The position numbers and the translations under genes are program-made. A DNA stretch of 64,000 nt from CANJBX01 sp035556735 (GTDB lineage: Bacteria > Pseudomonadota > Alphaproteobacteria > Rhizobiales > Xanthobacteraceae). The stretch lies in the NCBI GenBank assembly GCA_035556735.1, contig DATMFF010000006.1, positions 62,001-126,000 of the forward strand, in the 5' to 3' direction. Every line of letters starts with the position of its first letter. Within the stretch, counting starts at the first letter, position 1. This document shows positions 9,541 through 17,342 of this stretch, one piece after another. A model generated the notes under the pieces. The model did not search any database and was not told the DNA's origin. It was given only the letters and a program-made list of their open reading frames with translations.

Positions 9541-9582
9541 GATCACCCCTCCTGATCACCCACCGGCCCTGCGGCGTCGGTG

Positions 9583-9602
9583 AAGTAAGTGTTTACTTAC
9601 TT
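9583..9602. promoter_or_regulatory. perfect inverted repeat, candidate TetR operator
   Basis: AAGTAAGT - GTTT - ACTTACTT: perfect 8-base arms around a 4-base spacer, 42 bases upstream of the BMP gene start. Size and symmetry fit an operator for a TetR dimer, and the TetR gene lies immediately upstream. Repression of the importer/hydrolase operon from this site is inference. Confidence 0.7.
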
Positions 9603-9711
9603 GGCAAGAGACGTGCCAGCCTCAGCACCCTGCGCCGGGGGTTGATTGAACGCGTGAAATTGACGCCGCGCCGCTGCGTGCGCCTGCCGGCCATGGCGCG
9701 GCTGCTCACTT

Positions 9712-9744
9712 GCTGACCAATTCCTGGGCAGCCGCTGACCAATT
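9712..9744. repeat. 11-base direct repeat, 22-base period
   Basis: GCTGACCAATT occurs at 9712-9722 and again at 9734-9744, exactly two helical turns apart, between the TetR gene and the importer operon. The half TGACCA resembles a RutR half-site, but no inverted partner is present. It may be a second regulator's site. Confidence 0.5.
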
Positions 9745-9780
9745 TTTAGCAGCGAATGGCCACTGCCCCTCCCCGCGACG

Positions 9781-10497
9781 CTAGCGGCGCAGGAAGCTCG
9801 CCAGCATGTCGCGGGCGCAGCGCTTGTGCTCCGCCTGCCAGTCCGGCGTGAGCAGATCCGTCTGGAAGATGACTGACAGCGTGTGGGCGTTGGAGCGATG
9901 GAAATAGGCGAACCCGACCATGGCGATGTAGAGGTGCAACGCGTCGATGCCGCGCCGGAAGTCGCCCGCGCGCTCGCCCCGCCGCAGGAGTTGGTCGATC
10001 AGCTTGATCAGCGGCGAGGCCACGATCGGCGTCTTGACCGACTTGCGCAGGAAACGGGCGCGCAGCAGGTTTTCCCCGCTCAGCAGGTGGATCAGCTCGG
10101 GATGCTGGCCGAAGTGGTCGTACGTGAACTCGAACAGCTGCATCATGCCGTCGATCGGCGCGACGTGCGCCACGTCGAGCTTGAGCTCCTCGCTGCGCAG
10201 CTCCCCGAGAAGCTGCTCCAGCACGGCCACGTACAGATGATCCTTCCCGCCGAAATAGTGGTAGATCATGCGCGGGTTGGCGCGCGCCACGCGGCAGATC
10301 ACGTCGATGCGCGCGCCGCTGTAGCCCTTTTCCGAGAACTCGCCGATCGCCGCCCGCAGGATGCGCTCACGCGTTCCCTCGAGCGCCGGCTTCGCGGCCG
10401 CGCGCGGCCTGCGCTTGGCCGGCGAGCGGCCATGCCCAGACTTCGACTTGTCGGCTTTCCTGTCTGCGGACGTTAAGGATGATTGTGAGCTGGCCAT
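9781..10497 (-). CDS. TetR/AcrR family transcriptional regulator
   Basis: 238 residues from the Met at 10497; a Met at 10530 is an alternative and neither has a strong ribosome site. After a basic Ser/Lys/Arg-rich tail (residues 1-40) comes the helix-turn-helix: TRERILRAAIGEFSEKGYSGARIDVICRVARANPRMIYHYFGGKDHLY. The C-terminal ligand domain contains ELIHLLSGENLLRARFLRKS. It lies 240 bases upstream of, and in the same direction as, the BMP importer operon, so it probably controls that operon through the palindrome at 9583 with the imported compound or its metabolite as ligand. Confidence 0.88.
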   Translation of the reverse strand: MASSQSSLTSADRKADKSKSGHGRSPAKRRPRAAAKPALEGTRERILRAAIGEFSEKGYSGARIDVICRVARANPRMIYHYFGGKDHLYVAVLEQLLGELRSEELKLDVAHVAPIDGMMQLFEFTYDHFGQHPELIHLLSGENLLRARFLRKSVKTPIVASPLIKLIDQLLRRGERAGDFRRGIDALHLYIAMVGFAYFHRSNAHTLSVIFQTDLLTPDWQAEHKRCARDMLASFLRR

Positions 10498-10611
10498 GAG
10501 GCTGACGCCGGGAACGTTGCGCTTGAACATGGCATTGTAACGCAAGCCGTTCAACGTCCTGCGATCGCTCGCGGATACGATTGCAGCCCCCCCGGCTCCG
10601 GAGACGCACGC

Positions 10612-11049
10612 ATGTCGCCCCTCGCCTTTCTGCTCAATCTGCTCTGGATCCTGTTCGGCGGCTTCTGGATGGCGCTCGGATGGGTCGTCGCCGCCGTCAT
10701 CATGGCGATCACGATCATCGGCCTGCCGTGGTCGCGCGCCGCGTTCAACATCGCTCTCTATACGTTGCTGCCGTTCGGCCAGAAGGCGGTGCCGCGCGAC
10801 GCCTACACCGGCCGCGAGGACATCGGCACCGGCGCGCTCGGGATGATCGGCAACATCGTCTGGTTCGTGCTCGCCGGCTGGTGGCTTGCGCTCGGACACC
10901 TCGTCACGGCGGTCCTGCTCGCGGTGACCATCATCGGCATCCCGTTCGCGTGGGCGCACCTCAAGCTCGCGGGGCTGGCGCTCTGGCCGATCGGCAAGAT
11001 GATCGTGCCCGCCGACGACGCGCCGCTGCGTTATCCGCGCCCGCGCTGA
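10612..11049 (+). CDS. YccF domain-containing inner-membrane protein
   Basis: 145 residues. Two repeated YccF units are evident, each with a Trp/Gly-rich membrane segment and the signature ITIIGLPWSRAAFNIALYTLLPFG in the first and VTIIGIPFAWAHLKLAGLALWPIG in the second. About four transmembrane helices are predicted. Function of the family is unknown. It is divergently transcribed from the TetR gene and stands alone on this strand. Confidence 0.88.
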   Translation: MSPLAFLLNLLWILFGGFWMALGWVVAAVIMAITIIGLPWSRAAFNIALYTLLPFGQKAVPRDAYTGREDIGTGALGMIGNIVWFVLAGWWLALGHLVTAVLLAVTIIGIPFAWAHLKLAGLALWPIGKMIVPADDAPLRYPRPR

Positions 11050-11067
11050 CCGCGGGCGCTTTTGCCG

Positions 11068-11304
11068 TCAGCCGCCGCGGATTAGCTCATGCCGCCGATG
11101 CCAGGTCTCGCGGATCTGGTTCTCGATGGCGTCGGGCGTGGTGGGCGCCGCGTCGGGATAGTTCCGCTGCAGCCACCCCTGGAGCTCCCGCGCAAACTCG
11201 CTGAGCGTCTCGGGCGCCTCGCCCGCCATGATGCGCCGATAGGCCTCGTGCTCGACGAGATGCTGCAGCCGCTTGTGTCCGGTATGGGTGGCCGCCGCGC
11301 TCAT
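11068..11304 (-). CDS. small hypothetical protein
   Basis: 78 residues, soluble and helix-rich, with HEAYRRIMAGEAPETLSEFARELQGWLQ and a charged C-terminus. I recognise no domain. The ATG overlaps the stop of the upstream small gene (ATGA), which supports real, coupled translation. It is the last gene of a short leftward cluster behind the DUF3775 gene. Confidence 0.65.
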   Translation of the reverse strand: MSAAATHTGHKRLQHLVEHEAYRRIMAGEAPETLSEFARELQGWLQRNYPDAAPTTPDAIENQIRETWHRRHELIRGG

Positions 11305-11483
11305 GTGCCGTCGTCCGGGCGCGGCGGGACGGGCTCGGTGAGCGCCACGGGGTCGGATGCCGGGAACGTCTGCTTCAGGCCCTCGTCGAGCGCGTCGTCG
11401 ATGCGCTTGCGCCGCGTGCGCCGCCGTTCCTGTGTCGCGGCGGCAGCGGCATCTTCGCGTTTCACCGTGGTGACAGCGGCCAT
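11301..11483 (-). CDS. small basic protein with a TFPASDPVAL motif
   Basis: 60 residues from the Met at 11483, with AGGAG about 8 bases upstream. The sequence is Ala/Arg-rich, then RIDDALDEGLKQTFPASDPVAL. The phrase ALDEGL-x-TFPASDPV recurs in many short unannotated rhizobial proteins, often near stress genes (recalled pattern, not searched). Function unknown. It is translationally coupled to the gene at 11068-11304. Confidence 0.7.
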   Translation of the reverse strand: MAAVTTVKREDAAAAATQERRRTRRKRIDDALDEGLKQTFPASDPVALTEPVPPRPDDGT

Positions 11484-11579
11484 GCCGGAACTCCTGTGCA
11501 GGATCGTTCCTATCGATATGGACCTCGGCGGGCGCTCTTCAACACCGCGGGACGACATTCGGCCGCCCCCGGCCCCTCA

Positions 11580-12038
11580 TTAGAGCCGCTCGATCTCGAA
11601 GTCCTCGCACGAGTAGCCGAGCATCGAGAGTCCCTCTTCCAGGAAATCGCCGACCAGCGGCGTGCCGAGAATATATTCGGCCGTGCGTTCGTTGTGTGCG
11701 CTCGCGGCCTCCTCGCGCACCGTGGGCCAGTCCGCCGCCGTGTACTCGCCGCGTCCCAGCCACGCCAGCGCGACGAGGTCGACCTGCTCGTCCTCGGACA
11801 GCGCGTTGATCAGCGACGTGATCTCCTCGACCACCGGATCGTCGGCATGATCCTCGAGCACGGCGGCCTCCTTGTCGTCGGAGGGATTGGAGCCGGGGTC
11901 CGGCTCGGTCACCTCGTCCTTCGCGTCGAACTCGCGGGTCTTGAAGATCACGAAGCAGACCTTCTCGGGCGAGATCGTCAGCGGCGGCTCGACCTCGTCG
12001 GGGGTGACGGGCGCTGTCGGGGATCGCTTCGCGTTCAT
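11580..12038 (-). CDS. DUF3775 domain-containing protein
   Basis: 152 residues from the Met at 12038. The domain is recognisable from ISPEKVCFVIFKTREFDAKDE at the N-terminus, an acidic Asp/Glu-rich linker, then LSEDEQVDLVALAWLGRGEYTAADW and a C-terminal GTPLVGDFLEEGLSMLGYSCEDFEI. The protein is strongly acidic and probably cytosolic. Function of the family is unknown. A FixK/FNR-type box (12150-12163) lies about 118 bases upstream, so it may belong with the stress and low-oxygen genes to its right. Confidence 0.8.
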   Translation of the reverse strand: MNAKRSPTAPVTPDEVEPPLTISPEKVCFVIFKTREFDAKDEVTEPDPGSNPSDDKEAAVLEDHADDPVVEEITSLINALSEDEQVDLVALAWLGRGEYTAADWPTVREEAASAHNERTAEYILGTPLVGDFLEEGLSMLGYSCEDFEIERL

Positions 12039-12149
12039 GTGCGTGTCCGTTCGAGGGTGCCGCCGAGCGGACGGCCATCCGGCCAGTCCCCCGCCCGACG
12101 ATGCTGCATTCAATACCGGCCATTAAGCGCCGGCGCGGCCGTCCCGGTC

Positions 12150-12163
12150 TTGATCGAAGTCAA
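12150..12163. promoter_or_regulatory. FixK/FNR-type box upstream of the DUF3775 gene
   Basis: TTGATCGAAGTCAA matches the CRP/FNR-family pattern TTGAT-N4-RTCAA. It lies between the DUF3775 gene (leftward) and the 3' end of the phosphoribosyltransferase gene. Binding is inferred from the pattern and from similar sites at 14435, 14529 and 21152. Confidence 0.6.
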
Positions 12164-12195
12164 GCCGTGCGATGCGCCTCACGCGCGTGCCGCAA

Positions 12196-12879
12196 TCACG
12201 CCGCCGCGCCCGACGGGTTGCCGGTCTTGCTCGCCCGTTTCGCAGGAAACCGTTCCAGGGCCGCGACCACATCCTGATCCGACAGCTGGCTGAAATCGGC
12301 GTAGTAGAATCCGATCGCGCCGAAGAAGTCGTGGTCCTCCAGGCAGACGACGTCGTCGGCCTCGGTGCGCAACTCGGCAACGCTCTCGGTCGGGGCGACC
12401 GGCACCGCCAGCACCAGACGCCGCGGCTTGCGCGCGCGCGTCGCCCGCAGCGCCGCGCGCGTCGTCGCACCGGTGGCGATGCCGTCGTCGACGACGATGG
12501 CCGTGCGATCGGTGATGTCGATCCGCTCCCGCGATCCAAGGTAGCGCCGGCGGCGGCGCTCGATTTCGGCCAGCTCGCTGTCGCACACGGATTTGAACTC
12601 GGCCTCGCCGATGCCGGCCATTCGGATGACGTCCTCGTTGCGCACGACGATCGGCGCGCCGCCATCGACGACCGCGCCCATCGCCAGTTCCGGCTGGAAC
12701 GGCACCCCGATCTTGCGCACCAGGACGAGGTCGAGCGGCGCGTCCAGCGCCGAGGCGATCTCGGCCGCCACCGGCACGCCGCCGCGCGGCAGCGCCAGCA
12801 CGACCGGTTTCTGGTCGCGGTATTGCGCCAGCGCCGCCGCGAGCCGCTTTCCGGCTTCGGTCCGGTTCTGGAATGACAT
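12196..12879 (-). CDS. phosphoribosyltransferase family protein
   Basis: 227 residues from the Met at 12879. The PRPP-binding loop is IVVDDGIATGATTRAAL, with the N-terminal VLALPRGGVPVAAEIASAL and LDLVLVRKIGVPFQPELAMGAV typical of the stand-alone type I PRTase group often paired with dienelactone hydrolase-like and universal stress genes in low-oxygen regulons. The true substrate is unknown for this group. The start overlaps the stop of the hydrolase gene (TGATG), so the two are co-translated. The operon order is USP, hydrolase, PRTase. Confidence 0.88.
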   Translation of the reverse strand: MSFQNRTEAGKRLAAALAQYRDQKPVVLALPRGGVPVAAEIASALDAPLDLVLVRKIGVPFQPELAMGAVVDGGAPIVVRNEDVIRMAGIGEAEFKSVCDSELAEIERRRRRYLGSRERIDITDRTAIVVDDGIATGATTRAALRATRARKPRRLVLAVPVAPTESVAELRTEADDVVCLEDHDFFGAIGFYYADFSQLSDQDVVAALERFPAKRASKTGNPSGAAA

Positions 12880-13550
12880 CACGCTCCTCCCGATCGGCCG
12901 CCGGCTGGTGGTCGCAACAGGTAACGCTCGAACCATACGCCGGCGAGCGCGATGACCGCGTCGAGCGCTCCCGGCTCAGGAAACAGGTGGCTCGCGCCCG
13001 CAACGATTTCCAGGGCCTTGGGCCCCTGCAGACGCGCCAGCGCCTGCTCGTTGAGCTCGATCACGGCGGTATCGGCGCCGCCGACGATCAGAAGGGTCGG
13101 CGCGCGCACCACGTCGAGGGCGTCGCCCGCGAGATCAGGACGGCCGCCGCGCGAGACGACCGCTCCGACGCGGTCCGGCTTCATCGCCGCCGCGACCAGC
13201 GCCGCCGCCGCGCCGGTGCTGGCGCCGAACATGCCCAGGGGAAGCCTGGCGAGGGCGGGATCGGCGTCGGCCGAACGCATCGCTTCCACCAGGCGCCCGG
13301 CCAGCAGCGGGATATCGAAGACGTTGGCACGGACATCCTCCTCGTCCGGCGTCAGCAGGTCGAACAGCAAGGTTGCGATCCGCCGCCGGTTCAGTGCTCC
13401 GGCGACGGCAACATTGCGGGGGCTGAAGCGGCTCGAGCCGCTGCCGTGTGCGAACACGACCAGCGCGCCCGCCCCGGGCGGAAGCTGCAGCGTTCCGGCA
13501 ACGCCGACCGGTTCGATCCGGATGTCACGGGTTTCGCCGGCGAGTTCCAT
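12879..13550 (-). CDS. alpha/beta hydrolase, dienelactone hydrolase-like
   Basis: 223 residues. The nucleophile elbow is GMFGASTGAAAAL (Ser), with the acid in LLIVGGADTAVIELN and the His in VAGASHLFPEPGALDAV. The N-terminal VVFAHGSGSSRFSPRN carries the HGSGS oxyanion turn. Length and motifs fit the dienelactone hydrolase/phosphoribosyltransferase-partner family; in some genomes the two are fused. Substrate unknown. It starts 7 bases after the universal stress gene ends. Confidence 0.85.
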   Translation of the reverse strand: MELAGETRDIRIEPVGVAGTLQLPPGAGALVVFAHGSGSSRFSPRNVAVAGALNRRRIATLLFDLLTPDEEDVRANVFDIPLLAGRLVEAMRSADADPALARLPLGMFGASTGAAAALVAAAMKPDRVGAVVSRGGRPDLAGDALDVVRAPTLLIVGGADTAVIELNEQALARLQGPKALEIVAGASHLFPEPGALDAVIALAGVWFERYLLRPPAGGRSGGA

Positions 13551-13557
13551 CTCGCGA

Positions 13558-14373
13558 TCAATGCGACATCAGGCAGCACATCGGGCTGTGCCTGAGGAGT
13601 TCGCGCGTCATGCCGCCGAAGATCCATTCCCGCAGGCGGCCGTGTCCATAGGCACCGGTCACCAGCAGGTCGGCGCCCTGCTCTTTGGCCAGGCCGGCCA
13701 GACGGGCTCCCGCGGAGCCGCCCTGCTCGGGAAACGCCAGCGCCTTGGCCTTGACGCGGTGCCGCGCCAGATAGCCAACGACATCCTCCAGGTTCTCGCG
13801 CGCCTGCGCCTGCGCGCCGGGCTCGCAGATCTCCATGACGGTCACGCGCTCGGCTTCATGGCAGAACGGGAGCGCGTCCCGCACCGCACGCCGGGCTTCG
13901 CGCGTGTCCTTCCAGCCGATCAGCACGTGATCCGCTTTCAGGTGGTCGATGCCGTCCGGCACGACCAGGACAGGACGGCCCGCCGTGAGCACGGCCGTGC
14001 CGGAATCCAGCGCACAATAGGCGTTGCCCAACCCCTGGCTCTGCCCAATGACGATGAGGTCCGCGCCGCGCGCCGCCCGCGGCAGCGCGTCGTCGGGAAA
14101 CGCGATCGCCTGCCGCCATTCGACGTCTTCCCGCCCCGCGAATGTGCGGAACGATCTGGCGACAGCGCCCAGCCGTTCCTCCACGTCGTGGATGTCGGAC
14201 TCGGTGATCGCGGCGATTGCGACGCCTTCGGCGACCACCGGCGAGCGCACGATCATCGCGGACATGCCGACCAGCTTGGCGTTGAACTTGTCGGCAAGAC
14301 CGCCGGCGAGACGGATCCGCTCCCGTGATACCTTGTCGACATCGACATAAATCAGAACCACTGCGTAGGACAT
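13558..14373 (-). CDS. universal stress protein (tandem UspA domains)
   Basis: 271 residues from the Met at 14373 (MSYAVVLIYVDVD), with a GAGGG ribosome site. The first half is a degenerate UspA domain ending in ADLIVIGQSQGLGN. The second begins DHVLIGWKDTREARRAV and carries the ATP-type motif GAYGHGRLREWIFGGMTRELL. Such tandem Usps are commonly induced by oxygen limitation in rhizobia. A TTGA-N6-TCAA box is centred 68 bases upstream of the start. First gene of the operon with the hydrolase and PRTase. Confidence 0.9.
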   Translation of the reverse strand: MSYAVVLIYVDVDKVSRERIRLAGGLADKFNAKLVGMSAMIVRSPVVAEGVAIAAITESDIHDVEERLGAVARSFRTFAGREDVEWRQAIAFPDDALPRAARGADLIVIGQSQGLGNAYCALDSGTAVLTAGRPVLVVPDGIDHLKADHVLIGWKDTREARRAVRDALPFCHEAERVTVMEICEPGAQAQARENLEDVVGYLARHRVKAKALAFPEQGGSAGARLAGLAKEQGADLLVTGAYGHGRLREWIFGGMTRELLRHSPMCCLMSH

Positions 14374-14434
14374 GCGGCCCTCACGTCGCAGGCTTGCCAT
14401 CGAAAAATCTATCTCACCTCCCGCGGCGGCGCCG

Positions 14435-14448
14435 TTGAGCTATGTCAA
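14435..14448. promoter_or_regulatory. FixK/FNR-type box for the universal stress operon
   Basis: TTGAGCTATGTCAA: TTGA-N6-TCAA with outer symmetry GTTGA/TCAAC. Centre 68 bases upstream of the Usp start, a spacing consistent with a -40 activator site plus a short leader. Confidence 0.6.
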
Positions 14449-14528
14449 CGCCCGCGGCGGCGGCCCGTCATGCTGCGCAGGGCGCGCGCCCGGTCTGGCG
14501 AATTGGTGAAGCCGGTCGCCTCCCCCGC

Positions 14529-14542
14529 TTGATCGCGATCAA
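14529..14542. promoter_or_regulatory. perfect FixK/FNR palindrome upstream of the SufS-like gene
   Basis: TTGATCGCGATCAA is a perfect 14-base palindrome and an ideal FixK/FNR consensus (TTGAT-N4-ATCAA). Its centre lies 71 bases before the ATG at 14607, mirroring the site on the other side of this divergent 233-base region. Confidence 0.75.
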
Positions 14543-14606
14543 GACCGCCAACGCAGGATGCGCCAATCTCGTGTGGCCCCCGGAACGGGTGAGGCGCCGC
14601 ACGACC

Positions 14607-15875
14607 ATGCAGTCATCGACCAAGGCCTTCGACGCCGCCGCCCTCAAGCGGCAGGTTCCCGGGCTCGCCGATCCCGGCCTGCACTACCTCGACAACGCCG
14701 CCACGGGGCAAATGCCGGAAGTCGTGCTTGAGGCATTGCGCCGCTTCGAGATCGAAGCCAGAGCGAATGTGCATGAGGGATTGCACCGTCGGGCGCGCGC
14801 GGCAACCGCCGCGTTCGACGCCGCGCGAGCATCGGTCGCGCGTTTCCTCAACGCAGGCTCCGACGAGGTGGTTTTCACCTACGGCGCGACGTCGTCGATC
14901 AACCTCGTGGCGCATGCGTTCGGCGAGCTTCTGAGCGCGGGCGACGAGATCCTCGTGTCCGTGCTCGAGCATCACAGCAATCTCGTGCCGTGGCAGCAGC
15001 TTGCCGCAAGACGCGGGCTCATGCTGCGCGTGCTGCCCATGACCCCGGACGGGCGGCTCGACCTTGCCTGCCTGCCGTCCCTGCTGACGGAACGCTGCCG
15101 GCTGGTCGCGCTCACACATGCCTCCAACGTGACCGGCGCCGTCACCAATGTCGGACGGGTCGTCGCCGCGGCGCATGCGCTCGGCGCCAAGGTGCTGCTC
15201 GACGGCGCACAGCGCGCACCCCATGGTCCGCTCGACCTGCATGCGCTCGGCGTCGATTTCTACGCATTCTCCGGCCACAAGACCTACGGCCCGACCGGCG
15301 TCGGCGTGCTGTGGGGCCGGCGCGACCTGCTCGCGGCCATGCCGCCGTTCATGACCGGCGGCCAGATGATCGACACCGTGACCACGACCACGGCGACCTT
15401 CCGGCCGCCGCCGCGACGGTTCGAAGCCGGCACGCCGCCCATCGCCCAGGCGATCGGCCTTGCCGCCGCGCTCGACTGGATGCGCGAGCTCGACTGGCGC
15501 GCCGTCGAAATCCACGAGGCGCGGCTGACCGGCCGCCTGCTGGCGGGTCTTGCCGCTTTGCCTGGCGTGCGGGTGCTCGGGCCCACCGATGCGCGCGCCC
15601 GGCTCGGGGTGGTCACGTTCACGATCGAGGGCCTGGATGCGGCCGACATCTGCCGCGCGCTCGACGGGCGCGGCGTCGCCCTGCGCGGCGGCCACCACTG
15701 TGCCCAGCCTTTGATGCAAGCCTTCGGGGTGACCGGCGCCGCGCGTGCCAGCATCGCCCCCTACACACTGGATGCCGACATCGATGCGCTGCTCGACGGC
15801 CTCGAGCGCCTGATCCGTGCGGGAGCGAGACCATCAATGTCGGTTCGGTCCAAGGAACGCGCAGCGCGAGCCTGA
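14607..15875 (+). CDS. SufS-like cysteine desulfurase (aminotransferase class V)
   Basis: 422 residues from the Met at 14607. PLP-binding Lys225 lies in FSGHKTYGPTG, the PLP-contacting EHHSN at 121-125, and the catalytic Cys365 in RGGHHCAQPL, the short-loop arrangement of type II (SufS/CsdA) desulfurases that pass persulfide to SufE/SufU partners. No suf or isc gene, and no SufE, is nearby. It is transcribed toward the acyl carrier protein gene of the PDH operon, behind a perfect FixK/FNR box. The upstream in-frame Met at 14442 lies inside the control region and is rejected. Role is likely sulfur delivery or repair of Fe-S enzymes under low oxygen (inference). Confidence 0.88.
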   Translation: MQSSTKAFDAAALKRQVPGLADPGLHYLDNAATGQMPEVVLEALRRFEIEARANVHEGLHRRARAATAAFDAARASVARFLNAGSDEVVFTYGATSSINLVAHAFGELLSAGDEILVSVLEHHSNLVPWQQLAARRGLMLRVLPMTPDGRLDLACLPSLLTERCRLVALTHASNVTGAVTNVGRVVAAAHALGAKVLLDGAQRAPHGPLDLHALGVDFYAFSGHKTYGPTGVGVLWGRRDLLAAMPPFMTGGQMIDTVTTTTATFRPPPRRFEAGTPPIAQAIGLAAALDWMRELDWRAVEIHEARLTGRLLAGLAALPGVRVLGPTDARARLGVVTFTIEGLDAADICRALDGRGVALRGGHHCAQPLMQAFGVTGAARASIAPYTLDADIDALLDGLERLIRAGARPSMSVRSKERAARA

Positions 15876-15888
15876 CCGGCCGCCTCCG

Positions 15889-16146
15889 TCAGCCTTTACG
15901 CTGGCCGAGCTTAGCATCGAGATAGCGTGTCGCTCCGGCGAAGGTCAGGAGCTTGGGATAATCGAGCTCGGGAACGTCGACGCCGAGGCGATGATGGATT
16001 GCCGTCACGAAATTCAGAAAATCCATGGAGTCGATGTCGAGCGCCTCGCGCAGGTCGGCGGCGGGATCCAGCGCAGCCAAATCCACCTCCGGCGCGATGT
16101 TGCTCAGTTCTTCGCGCACCAGGCTTTCGATCTCGGCGATGGTCAT
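15889..16146 (-). CDS. acyl carrier protein
   Basis: 85 residues from the Met at 16146, whose ATGA overlaps the stop of the E2 gene. The phosphopantetheine attachment site is Ser40 in ALDIDSMDFLNF, a DSM variant of the usual DSL motif. Helices I-IV of an ACP are apparent, and the C-terminus is basic. It is the last gene of the acetyl-CoA synthetase - PDH operon and not part of a fatty-acid synthesis cluster, so it is a specialised rather than housekeeping ACP. Its partner enzymes are unknown. Confidence 0.85.
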   Translation of the reverse strand: MTIAEIESLVREELSNIAPEVDLAALDPAADLREALDIDSMDFLNFVTAIHHRLGVDVPELDYPKLLTFAGATRYLDAKLGQRKG

Positions 16147-17333
16147 AGCTTGTCCGGCTCCTGCAACAGCTTGCCGATCTCGGCGAGGAACAGTGCACCC
16201 GCATGCCCGTCGCTCACCCGGTGATCGCCGGCAAGGGTGATCGTGACAATGGGGCGCGGACCGATCGCTCCGTCGACGACCCATGGGCGCTGCACGGGCT
16301 TGCCGAAGCCGACGAGCGCGACCTGCGGCGGATAGATGACGCCGTAAAGCGCCTCGACGCCGCGCTCGCCCAGGCTCGACACCGTCACGGTCGCGTCGGC
16401 GATCTCCGAGCTGCGGATACGCCCGGCCCGCATGCGCTGCACGAGGTCGCGCAGCTTCGCCATCAATTCGTCGACCGACAACTTGTCCGCCTCGCGCACC
16501 GCCGGCGCCGCCAGCCCGCCGCCGCGGATGGCGATCGCGACACCCACGTGCACCTCCGGGACGGGTTCGTACTTTCCCTCGCGATAGAAACCGTTGAACG
16601 CCGGAAACCGCCGAACCGCGTTGGCCACGGCCTTGAGGGCGAGCGCGCCGAACAGCAAGCGGTTGTCCGGAGGGCGGTCCGCGTTGGTCTGCGCGAGCCA
16701 GCTCTCGGCGCGGCCGATGTCCACCTGATGTTCGAGATAGTAGTGCGGAATCTCGCGCTTGGAGCGCGCCATGGCCGCGGCAATCGCCGCGCGCATCGCG
16801 GCGAGGTCGAGGCCGAGCGCGCGTTTCTTCTCCGCGCGCGCGGGAAGCGTCGCGGCGCTGCGCTCGACGTCGGCATAGACGATCGCGCCGTCCGGGCCGC
16901 TTCCGACGATCGCCGAGAGATCGAGCCCGCGCTCTTGCGCGAGCCGGCGCGCAGCCGGCGACGCGCGCAGCCCGCGCGACGGCATTGCCGGCGGGGATGG
17001 AGCTATCTGCGGGGCCATGATCACGGCCGCGGGCGCGGCGGCGGCTGGCGTTGGTGCCGCGGTCGGCACGGGCGCGGCAGCCGGGACCGCCACCTCACCC
17101 GCAGTCCGGATGCGCGCCAGCGGCGTTCCGACCGGCACCTTCGCATCGAGCGGCACGAGGATCTCCTCGATCCGGCCGGTCTCGAACACCTCGATCTCGA
17201 TGGCCCCCTTCTGCGTCTCGACGACGGCGATCACATCGCCACGCTTGACCTCGGCGCCCGGCTTGACCAGCCACTCCACGAGCGTACCGGCCTCCATGTC
17301 GGCGCCGAGCGAGGGCATGCGGAAATCGACCAC
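16143..17333 (-). CDS. dihydrolipoamide acyltransferase, pyruvate dehydrogenase E2-like
   Basis: 396 residues. One lipoyl domain (residues 1-77) carries Lys42 in VVETQKGAIEIEV. An Ala/Pro linker follows, then a peripheral subunit-binding domain (about 120-160, ASPAARRLAQERGLDLSAIVGSGPDG), then the catalytic core with the active His371 and Asp375 in DHRVSDG. This is short for an E2 but complete. It would transfer the acetyl group from E1 to CoA. No dihydrolipoamide dehydrogenase (E3) is encoded here, so one would have to be recruited from elsewhere. The gene starts 9 bases after E1 beta ends. Confidence 0.9.
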   Translation of the reverse strand: MVDFRMPSLGADMEAGTLVEWLVKPGAEVKRGDVIAVVETQKGAIEIEVFETGRIEEILVPLDAKVPVGTPLARIRTAGEVAVPAAAPVPTAAPTPAAAAPAAVIMAPQIAPSPPAMPSRGLRASPAARRLAQERGLDLSAIVGSGPDGAIVYADVERSAATLPARAEKKRALGLDLAAMRAAIAAAMARSKREIPHYYLEHQVDIGRAESWLAQTNADRPPDNRLLFGALALKAVANAVRRFPAFNGFYREGKYEPVPEVHVGVAIAIRGGGLAAPAVREADKLSVDELMAKLRDLVQRMRAGRIRSSEIADATVTVSSLGERGVEALYGVIYPPQVALVGFGKPVQRPWVVDGAIGPRPIVTITLAGDHRVSDGHAGALFLAEIGKLLQEPDKL

Positions 17334-17342
17334 GGCCGCCCC

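Noticed and set aside
7957..9555. 532-codon plus-strand frame over the BMP and hydrolase genes
   Set aside because: No motifs, and the opposite strand has two well-supported genes with ribosome sites.
14442..14606. N-terminal extension of the SufS-like gene
   Set aside because: It would place the perfect FixK/FNR palindrome inside coding sequence; family homology starts only after 14607.
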